In this document: positions 19,401 through 23,482 of the stretch, in pieces
How the letters are laid out: every line of letters starts with the position of its first letter
How positions within the stretch are numbered: the first letter of the stretch is position 1
Source of the DNA: a virus
IMG/VR virus record: IMGVR_UViG_3300037427_000638
Location: 1-27,897 of that record
Length of the DNA stretch: 27,897 bases
Direction: 5' to 3' (one strand)
Position numbers and translations under genes: made by a program
Notes under the pieces: generated by a model
Databases searched by the model: none
Told to the model about the DNA's origin: nothing
Seen by the model: the letters and a program-made list of their open reading frames with translations, nothing else

Positions 19401-19737
19401 ATGTATTGCAGCTACCGGGTAGGCCAGTATTAGTACCCATATCAATACGTCTAGGGCTACCATCAATTAGACTCCAGATTCTAAATTTAAAATTAGTAGG
19501 ATCATACTGTCCTATATATTTTTGATTGTCAGTTCTAAGTATAGAGAACCATTTACCTCTAGCAGTAGCTCCATATAAATTACTAATATATTTACCACCG
19601 GGTCTTTTTAACATACCCAAAGCATAATCAGGAAATGTATTTACAGCATCATTAACTTGACCCGGAAATTTTCTATTGTCAGGTTGCTGAGATATACCTA
19701 ATAAGAAGTTAGGTATTCTTTGGGTAACTGTACTCAT
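16480..19737 (-). CDS. Tail tubular protein B (T7 gp12-like nozzle)
   Basis: The protein has 1085 residues, against 794 in T7. The N-terminus has the family signature QRIPNFLLGISQQPD followed by R.PGQ..D..N.FPDY..G...RPG. Later matching stretches include SFIFQSIDWEDR, IRNMFFYRNRFGFLAGE and NDFYNFFV. The protein forms the tail nozzle below the adaptor and binds the fibres. Extra length comes partly from a Gly-rich beta insertion at about 204-296 (SGGTGYSALSG, TSSGSGTGLTVTY, TITGGGGNATF) and from Thr/Asn/Ala-rich segments at about 120-145 and 330-365. Its ATG overlaps the stop of tail tubular A as ATGA, so the two tail-tube genes are coupled. Confidence 0.93.
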   Translation of the reverse strand: MSTVTQRIPNFLLGISQQPDNRKFPGQVNDAVNTFPDYALGMLKRPGGKYISNLYGATARGKWFSILRTDNQKYIGQYDPTNFKFRIWSLIDGSPRRIDMGTNTGLPGSCNTSNYQTDTEAYYNAVATTKARRDTLNTAQATYSETLAGQDRVESYLWSTNNDYNLTSGTVEEILTDGIYQQETSDTYTIVDNKVVKYVSAGVLTGPVVTLERVSGGTGYSALSGVATTSSGSGTGLTVTYTVTGGVIDQAVTIASGGGGAVSNGIPLANDGYKIDEVITITGGGGNATFKVIKIQYALGTDKTNEHPILASQGYKLYGAKKSNDPVNTAGELATALSAMNTAQTNYTNAVTAEETAQNNYDAEITNCNISAIPSDGYLKDATADDLEFLTLEQTVFVLNKKKIPAMTASTVAALTHQAFIVINVVAYNANYKVTVGSDTVTHTTGQTVSAGVVDASTIVAALQTSLDALTGVTATAVGPGIHITKSSAFTVSVSGGSQDDALYVFQDQVADITRLPLQCKDGYKLKISNAADFEADDMWVEFETTNSAAVGPGTWIETNGPGIKYEIDPLTMPHKLQQQADGSFIFQSIDWEDRTVGDAVTNPLPSFLSSDGTDSGTGIAIRNMFFYRNRFGFLAGEYMVLSKANDFYNFFVGSATIAAANDPIDLSASSTKPIFLNYVKNTAAGLVLFSNNEQFLMSTDSDVLSPTTAKINAISSYESDPTVPAINLGTSIAFISKTPLWTKLYELFEISTTTPPYMFDQTKIVPELVPATIDSVVESAGNGIVSIGQTGSSTVYQYRFYQLGEKRAASTWYKWELTGTLLHQFFDVSTFYAVVANGSDVYVESIELSQASDTGFLTLPTGEKTDVCMDLYYTNPYRTYDSTAETTRIFLPWQHIATKKLAVLALGGYIGATGVGGVGAIIYPTVAGTFVAGNLNSVQGGGQYVDIDGDYRGQNVIIGYIYDMQVDVPRLYPTQKEGEDGIKADYTSNVIIHRIKIATGLSGPITYNVNLTGIPNRSQTISVNKPHQYQLGNVNMTADAIHDVPIYQRNENVSLSIVGDTPLPVSLLGMNWEGRYTDKFYRRG

Positions 19738-20369
19738 CGTTGTAAGGCTGCGTAAGGTTGATAGCTGTTATGATAGTTTTCACCATCTTTAAATCCAAAC
19801 ATAGAGAAGTCACCTTGGGAGGTTTCATATTCAAGTGCAGCAGCTCTAGTATTTATTTCTTGTTGTTGTAATAGTTGAACTAACTCTTTGTCGCCAACCA
19901 TTTTTACAGCACACATAACAGAAGTACGTGCTACTATATAGTTCTGTACTGCATTAGGTATTTCAGTGAAATCAAACAACCATTTCACATCAACTTGAAT
20001 AGTTTTTGCAGTACCATCTTCATTCTTCCACTCGAAAGTATGTTTATGACGGTCATATAATTTACCGTTACGACGTACAACATCGTAGTCATCAAAGTGC
20101 TGATCTCTATTGGTATCAATTTGTAATGCATTAGAAGGATAAGCTATTTGAAATGTTGTCCCGTCAGCAGTCATCTCATAGTGACGTTCCACATTAAATG
20201 TCCAACCTTCAGCTTGAACTTGCTTGCTTGTTTCTCTTAAAGTAGATAAAGCAATAGCAACTTCAGGGTTCTGTTGGTCTAAAGTGGTGACAGGAGCCTG
20301 CCCCACTGAGCTTAATATTTGATTGATAGCATCCAGTTCGGTGGACACAGCATAAGTAGGATAAGGCAT
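19734..20369 (-). CDS. Tail tubular protein A (T7 gp11-like adaptor)
   Basis: The protein has 211 residues (T7 gp11 has 196). It has the family N-terminus ELDAINQILSSVGQAPVTTL and the later AEGWTFNVERHYEM and AVQNYIVARTSVMCAVKMVGD. It forms the dodecameric ring that joins the portal to the nozzle. The gene follows a strong terminator with only 16 bases between the U-tract and its ATG, so it depends on read-through or an unseen promoter. It is coupled to the nozzle gene by an ATGA overlap. Confidence 0.93.
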   Translation of the reverse strand: MPYPTYAVSTELDAINQILSSVGQAPVTTLDQQNPEVAIALSTLRETSKQVQAEGWTFNVERHYEMTADGTTFQIAYPSNALQIDTNRDQHFDDYDVVRRNGKLYDRHKHTFEWKNEDGTAKTIQVDVKWLFDFTEIPNAVQNYIVARTSVMCAVKMVGDKELVQLLQQQEINTRAAALEYETSQGDFSMFGFKDGENYHNSYQPYAALQR

Positions 20370-20385
20370 GTGTATTTTTATTAAT

Positions 20386-20413
20386 AAAAAAAAGGAGGGC
20401 GGATAACCCTCCT
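20386..20413 (-). terminator. Intrinsic terminator after the capsid cassette (Tphi-like position)
   Basis: Read on the minus strand, AGGAGGG and CCCTCCT pair perfectly (7 bp; plus-strand arms at about 20393-20399 and 20407-20413) around a 7-base loop. The 3' arm runs into eight U (20386-20393, sharing its last base with the stem). This is a textbook rho-independent terminator. It lies just after the small genes downstream of the capsid gene and just before tail tubular A, the same place as Tphi in T7. It would raise capsid transcript relative to tail transcript. Confidence 0.93.
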
Positions 20414-20421
20414 ATATATAA

Positions 20422-20598
20422 TTAGGTAACGTCACACTCTTGTGTGGCGTAAGCTGTTCTGAGATTTTTGGTTAGTGATAGCACAGCATTAGAGCTGCGA
20501 ATATCAGTACCTCCACCATCAGTACGAGATACGCTTTCTCTTGAAGCGTCTCCAGTAGAGCAAACACCTGTGTTACCTGCTGCGACAGCAGTTGCCAT
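20422..20598 (-). CDS. Small capsid-cassette protein, 58 residues
   Basis: The protein starts MATAVAAGNTGVCSTGDAS and ends ATQECDVT, with Cys at positions 13 and 55. The middle is rich in Ser, Thr and Asp. A GAGG ribosome site lies 8 bases before the ATG. The gene lies between the 64-residue gene and the terminator, so it shares the capsid transcript. Small proteins encoded directly after the major capsid gene are often decoration or stabilising proteins, but I do not recognise a family here. The function is an inference from position only. Confidence 0.72.
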   Translation of the reverse strand: MATAVAAGNTGVCSTGDASRESVSRTDGGGTDIRSSNAVLSLTKNLRTAYATQECDVT

Positions 20599-20619
20599 TT
20601 GTTTTACCTCGTATATTTA

Positions 20620-20814
20620 TTAGCAGCCAGGGGTTGCGGTTAGATCGCAAGAGCCTGTGGCTGTAGCTGAACTAGCAGCGATTCCAAAGGAAGATGTTCC
20701 TAAAAGAGTTCTACCATATTCAACAGGTGTAGGAGGGTTCTCAGAAATAGTATCGAGACCACCGATTCCTACAGTAATTGTGCGCTTTCTATTCTCACCA
20801 GGGATAGTAGACAT
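20620..20814 (-). CDS. Small capsid-cassette protein, 64 residues
   Basis: The protein starts MSTIPGENRKRTITVGIGG. It has a Pro-rich middle (ISENPPTPVEYGRTLLG) and a C-terminus with two closely spaced Cys (SCDLTATPGC). A very strong ribosome site (AAGGAGGT, 6 bases before the ATG) begins at the stop codon of the capsid gene, so expression should be high. That level and the position right after the capsid gene suggest a virion protein needed in many copies, such as a decoration protein. No family is recognised, and I see neither membrane segments nor a signal peptide. Confidence 0.82.
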   Translation of the reverse strand: MSTIPGENRKRTITVGIGGLDTISENPPTPVEYGRTLLGTSSFGIAASSATATGSCDLTATPGC

Positions 20815-20825
20815 AGTATACCTCC

Positions 20826-21836
20826 TTATTGGTTAGAGAATTCGATAGCAGCAGCTGGGTTAAGTGTTCCGGCACCCATTGCGAGGCGTCCTAGAATTAC
20901 ATCACCCTGGTATAAAACCGATACATCCCCTGATGTCACTTGGACTTGAGGGCCAATGGCTTCGACTACCCCTGCTACGTCTTTCTGATAGATAAGACCA
21001 CAGTGATATTGGAAGTCACCAGAGTAATCATTGTTCTCACCAGACTGAGAATTAACTGTACCTGCCAAGAATGGTAGGTTGTTAGAACGTCTGATCTGGA
21101 TTCCAGCAATCTCATAGAGACCGTCACCAGAGTTCAGGTTGCCTTGCTTGTTACCGTAATCACGGTTCAGGATGTTAGTAGATACCTGAGAGACTAGAGC
21201 GTAGTACTGTCTTGGAGATAGTACAGCTGTTCTGCCTGCTTTAGGTACATTCTTTTCATCGAGAATTGAAGCAGCTTCGAAGAAGCCATCAACTAATGCT
21301 TGTGCATCGTACTCTTTACCAGTACCGAGTTTGATGGTTGAACCACCTGGCTCTGGACCTGGAGCAGCAGTAATAGGATGTGAAGCACGAGCTGCTAGAG
21401 CAATCGTTCTGAAGATCTTCTTATCATAAGCTTCTGCAAGTGCATGACCAATCTTCTTAGAGATCTCTCCCCTTAAAGAATAGTGTGCAAGTGTCTCATC
21501 TAAATCATAGACGAAAGCTGAACTAATAAGTAGGTCGTCGCAGACGATTGTCTTCTCTGCTACTGGAGGATCACCTGATCCGAGGATAGGTTCACCTGGC
21601 GTATGATATGCCGCCTGCATGCGTCCCGTGAAAATGAACTGTAATGATTTACCGTTCTTTAGGGTACGTCTTTGTACTGTATCACGTGCGATTGTAGCTG
21701 ATTCATAAGCCTTAAACAATTCACCACTGAACAGTTTCAAATAGGTTGAGTACTTGGTATCATAAGAGTTAGCTCCAGAAGTGGAGGTCACTGCCTTATT
21801 CAGGGTACCTAGTACTGATTGTGTGGCGTTAGCCAT
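20826..21836 (-). CDS. Major capsid protein (T7 gp10-like)
   Basis: The protein has 336 residues from the ATG at 21836 (MANATQSVLGTLNKAV). The frame extends two codons upstream to a TTG (21842), but the ATG gives the expected start. HK97-fold T7-type capsid features include an N-terminal arm, the phrase LFSGELFKAYESATIARDTV, the conserved GKSLQFIFTGRMQAAYHTPG, and LVDGFFEAASILDEKNVP. The C-terminal part has VSVLYQGDVILGRLAMGAG. It forms the icosahedral shell around the scaffold. No strong ribosome site is visible; a hairpin (21846-21868) lies just upstream of the start. No 10A/10B-style frameshift signal is evident at the 3' end. Confidence 0.96.
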   Translation of the reverse strand: MANATQSVLGTLNKAVTSTSGANSYDTKYSTYLKLFSGELFKAYESATIARDTVQRRTLKNGKSLQFIFTGRMQAAYHTPGEPILGSGDPPVAEKTIVCDDLLISSAFVYDLDETLAHYSLRGEISKKIGHALAEAYDKKIFRTIALAARASHPITAAPGPEPGGSTIKLGTGKEYDAQALVDGFFEAASILDEKNVPKAGRTAVLSPRQYYALVSQVSTNILNRDYGNKQGNLNSGDGLYEIAGIQIRRSNNLPFLAGTVNSQSGENNDYSGDFQYHCGLIYQKDVAGVVEAIGPQVQVTSGDVSVLYQGDVILGRLAMGAGTLNPAAAIEFSNQ

Positions 21837-21845
21837 TATCAATTC

Positions 21846-21877
21846 GAGAGTATAATTTACAGACTCTCAACGTTGAG
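21846..21877 (-). promoter_or_regulatory. Hairpin plus 12-bp palindrome in the capsid gene leader
   Basis: Two overlapping inverted repeats lie just before the capsid start codon. Plus-strand arms GAGAGT (21846-21851) and ACTCTC (21863-21868) form a 6-bp stem with an 11-base loop. CTCAACGTTGAG (21866-21877) is a perfect palindrome. The two share bases, so in RNA they compete, whereas in DNA the palindrome could be an operator-type site. Possible roles are control of capsid translation, RNase III processing (which occurs at such places in T7 mRNA), or protein binding; none is proven. Confidence 0.5.
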
Positions 21878-21934
21878 AAAATTTTGCGCTATATTGTTGT
21901 GGTCTATCCCACCGTCTAGACAGCTTAAGGGTAT

Positions 21935-21992
21935 CCTCCTTAGAGGGCCAGAAGCCAATGAAGAGAGAGTCCGACTCTGAGGTGCTCTCTCT
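21935..21992 (-). promoter_or_regulatory. Alternative-fold hairpins and orphan Shine-Dalgarno between two capsid-cassette genes
   Basis: AGAGAGAG (21962-21969) pairs with CTCTCTCT (21985-21992) over 8 bp. The inner piece 21966-21978 can instead fold as a 5-bp stem with a 3-base loop (AGAGT-ccg-ACTCT on the plus strand). The two structures exclude each other. Further along the minus transcript, TAAGGAGG (21942-21935) is a near-perfect Shine-Dalgarno with no start codon at the proper distance, and it can pair with an adjacent CCTC. No U-tract follows the long hairpin, so it is not a simple terminator. RNA processing or regulation is possible. Confidence 0.45.
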
Positions 21993-22002
21993 CCGAAGTG
22001 TG

Positions 22003-22554
22003 TTACCACTTCTTCCATACTACATTGGAACCTGCCAAGAGGTGAGTTCCAGCTGCAGAACCAGTTATGTTGGCTGCTTGGAATACAATGTTGCCTTTTG
22101 TAGATGCAGTTGATAGTGCATTGAAGGTTACTTGTAAATATAAAGCAGAAACTGCTGCGCCATTATCGACACCAACAGTAACACCAGCACCATCAGTTGA
22201 ATAAGTACCAGTACATTCAACCTGAGCTGCTGCAGGTGTAGCACCACTAGTTATCTCTGTTACGGATGCAACTGATTGAGTTGCAATAGTTGTACCAACT
22301 GCTGTTGATCCATCAGATTGAGCTAGGTTTGCTACTCTGTAGCTAAGTTCATTAGTGTTATCTGTATCATACCAGATAGTATAGATACCCATAACTCTTT
22401 CATAGCCACCTATCGGAATACTAAGAGCTGACTGAGTTGCTAGTGTAGCAGATGATAGAGATGATCCATCATTAGCTAGAATTGCACTGTTGTCATATAG
22501 TGTTCCTGTTGAATAATTAACAGTTCCGTAAGTGGAATTACTTGTGAAAGGCAT
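22003..22554 (-). CDS. Putative structural protein upstream of capsid, 183 residues
   Basis: The protein starts MPFTSNSTYGTVNYSTGTLYDNSAIL. It is very rich in Ser, Thr, Ala and Gly, with alternating hydrophobic residues (for example TVNYSTGTLY, ALYLQVTFNAL), and ends VVWKKW. The pattern suggests an all-beta protein such as a capsid fibre, knob or decoration protein. It begins after the terminator that ends the accessory insertion and precedes the capsid gene, so it probably shares the capsid transcript. I recognise no family. No signal peptide and no membrane helix are visible. No good ribosome site is visible; an A/T-rich stretch (TTTTTTAAACA) precedes the ATG. Confidence 0.8.
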   Translation of the reverse strand: MPFTSNSTYGTVNYSTGTLYDNSAILANDGSSLSSATLATQSALSIPIGGYERVMGIYTIWYDTDNTNELSYRVANLAQSDGSTAVGTTIATQSVASVTEITSGATPAAAQVECTGTYSTDGAGVTVGVDNGAAVSALYLQVTFNALSTASTKGNIVFQAANITGSAAGTHLLAGSNVVWKKW

Positions 22555-22586
22555 TGTTTAAAAAATAGTATTAGTTAATTGAACTC

Positions 22587-22603
22587 CCGTAGTTCCGCTA
22601 CGG
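22587..22603 (-). promoter_or_regulatory. Hairpin in leader of the 183-residue gene
   Basis: CCGTAG and CTACGG pair perfectly over 6 bp with a 5-base loop. It lies about 30 bases upstream of the start codon of the 183-residue gene in the minus transcript. No U-tract follows directly, so it is not a standard terminator. It could protect or process the 5' end of the capsid message. Confidence 0.45.
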
Positions 22604-22630
22604 AAGACATGTTTAGTTTTCTGTGGTTTC

Positions 22631-22664
22631 GCACGGCACTTCATTACGATGGTAATTTACGTGC
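22631..22664 (-). other. Two-part stem-loop between terminator and 183-residue gene
   Basis: An outer 5-bp stem (GCACG at 22631-22635 with CGTGC at 22660-22664) encloses an inner stem ATTAC (22643-22647)/GTAAT (22652-22656) with a 4-base loop. It lies in the 173-base gap that also holds the terminator and another hairpin, so this gap can fold extensively. A 21-codon open frame (22678-22613) overlaps it. The function is unknown; it may be an untranslated leader, a processing site or part of a small RNA. Confidence 0.4.
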
Positions 22665-22681
22665 ATTGTTTCTATCATTAC

Positions 22682-22713
22682 AAAAAAGGATAGCAGTAAA
22701 AAAACCGCTATCC
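22682..22713 (-). terminator. Intrinsic terminator after the accessory (psbA) insertion
   Basis: On the minus strand GGATAGC (22713-22707) pairs with GCTATCC (22694-22688) over 7 bp around a 12-base loop that includes seven T. A run of six T (22687-22682) follows. This is a clear rho-independent terminator placed 14 bases after the stop of the porin-like gene. It separates the psbA insertion from the capsid cassette, which implies that the capsid cassette has its own promoter or relies on read-through. Confidence 0.92.
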
Positions 22714-22727
22714 ATAGTTCATTAGAT

Positions 22728-23084
22728 TTAGAACTTAAACTTGGCACCTATCTTAGTGCCATAAGCTGTATCAGCAGTCTCATCAGTAACGAATGAAACT
22801 TCACCGTATACATCTAACTTCTCTGTAGCAGCAATGGATAGTCCACCTTTGCCTGAGAAATCTGTGTTACCATCTGCACCATCCGGAGCTTGGAAAGCAG
22901 GACCACCTTGAATATAATACCCAAGTTTACCTGCGTCTCCTTCATATCCTAGATGAAGATCAGTAGTACGGGAAGTGAAATCATTGCCTGTATAAGATGC
23001 GTTAGACTCAGCGTTAATATAAACGCCAGCCATTGCAGGAGCAGAAGCGATAGATGCCGCTAGAGCAAGTGCAAGTTTTTTCAT
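22728..23084 (-). CDS. Porin-like outer-membrane beta-barrel protein with signal peptide
   Basis: The protein has 118 residues. Residues 1-19 are a signal peptide (MKKLALALAAS...) with an AMA cleavage motif before GVYINAES. The mature part has amphipathic beta-strand patterns (TTDLHLGYEGDAGKLGYYIQ, KLDVYGEVSFV). It ends GTKIGAKFKF with a terminal Phe, the hallmark of outer-membrane beta-barrels recognised by the BAM machinery. At about 99 mature residues it would be a small barrel or one half of a dimer. Related porin-like proteins are, as I recall, common in cyanophages, especially T4-like ones. It probably acts in the envelope of the infected cyanobacterium (permeability, superinfection exclusion or lysis), but the role is unknown. 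It is directly followed by a terminator. Confidence 0.8.
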   Translation of the reverse strand: MKKLALALAASIASAPAMAGVYINAESNASYTGNDFTSRTTDLHLGYEGDAGKLGYYIQGGPAFQAPDGADGNTDFSGKGGLSIAATEKLDVYGEVSFVTDETADTAYGTKIGAKFKF

Positions 23085-23094
23085 GTTAAGTTAG

Positions 23095-23145
23095 TTACTT
23101 TGTTTTTGTGTACTCAACACCACGATACCTTAGTTGTACAGTCAT
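23095..23145 (-). CDS. Candidate micro-gene, 16 residues, DUF4278-like fragment
   Basis: The peptide MTVQLRYRGVEYTKTK is preceded by GGAG seven bases before the ATG. The phrase LRYRGVEY resembles the start of DUF4278, a short cyanobacterial family typified by L.YRG..Y, usually about 50 residues or more. The gene could be a truncated relic or a genuine micro-peptide. The same frame is open with no stop back to the TAA of the 51-residue gene at 23271. It lies 10 bases before the porin-like gene, so it could also serve as a leader peptide coupling translation to that gene. Confidence 0.35.
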   Translation of the reverse strand: MTVQLRYRGVEYTKTK

Positions 23146-23158
23146 TGTAAACTCCAGT

Positions 23159-23256
23159 ACCACAACCCCGTTCCATGCTGTGGTTTCATGCGTCCCCCGA
23201 AGGGATGAACGGACGTAGTGTGAGGTGGCTTCTACTGATTCGACAATCGAGCCGCC
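23159..23256 (-). other. Structured intergenic block downstream of psbA
   Basis: Three hairpins lie in a row within the 184-base gap. ACCACA (23159-23164) pairs with TGTGGT (23179-23184). CGTCC (23191-23195) pairs with GGACG (23211-23215) around an inner CCC-GAA-GGG. GGTGGCT (23224-23230) pairs with AGCCGCC (23250-23256, one wobble or mismatch) around an inner GATT-CGAC-AATC. None is followed by a U-tract on the minus strand, so they are not intrinsic terminators. Protection of the psbA mRNA 3' end, mRNA processing or a small RNA are possible roles. Confidence 0.45.
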
Positions 23257-23268
23257 ATTAATTATGGT

Positions 23269-23424
23269 TTAACCACCCAGAGCTTCTTTCAAGGCTGCAT
23301 TTCTTTGCCTAGCTTTTTCTTTTGTATACTTAAGATTTTCTGAAGCAGTTGTCTTACCAGTATCCCTCTTTTTCTTTTCGTAATAGTCAATGTAATCTTG
23401 ACCAGTTGTTTTTGGATTACCCAT
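23269..23424 (-). CDS. Small charged protein, 51 residues
   Basis: The protein starts MGNPKTTGQDYIDYYEKKKR and ends ALKEALGG. It is strongly charged (many Lys and Glu) and predicted helical. The ATG lies one base after the stop of the 18-residue gene (TAATATG), so translation is probably coupled; there is no independent strong ribosome site. I recognise no family. A nucleic-acid-binding or virion role is conceivable from the charge, but nothing in the sequence fixes it. It belongs to the micro-gene chain that follows psbA. Confidence 0.72.
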   Translation of the reverse strand: MGNPKTTGQDYIDYYEKKKRDTGKTTASENLKYTKEKARQRNAALKEALGG

Positions 23425-23425
23425 A

Positions 23426-23482
23426 TTATTTTTTAGGAGGTCTTCCCTTTGTAGTACCGTAAGTGCCTTTACCTTTAGGCAT
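23426..23482 (-). CDS. Basic micro-protein, 18 residues
   Basis: The whole product is [18 protein letters not shown]. Seven of 18 residues are Lys or Arg, and the tail RPPKK could bind nucleic acid. The start overlaps the last codons of psbA by 8 bases. Its ribosome site AAGGAG (23495-23490, 7 bases from the ATG) is formed by the final Lys-Glu codons of psbA. This strong signal and the tight spacing to the next gene argue for real translation. I recall similar MPKGKGTYG peptides in cyanophage genomes but know of no function. Confidence 0.65.
   Translation of the reverse strand: MPKGKGTYGTTKGRPPKK

Noticed and set aside
21837-21842. Capsid start at the upstream TTG giving two extra residues
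   Set aside because: The ATG at 21836 gives the expected MANATQ-type start, and no ribosome site favours the TTG.
23170-23195. Micro-frame MKPQHGTGLWYWSLQ in the gap after psbA
   Set aside because: It overlaps structured RNA, has only a G-rich run before the ATG and no known family; not enough to call a gene.
23224-23268. Possible tRNA remnant suggested by a GATT-CGAC-AATC arm beside a 7-bp stem
   Set aside because: Loop sizes do not fit a T-arm, and no anticodon arm or acceptor stem of proper length is present.
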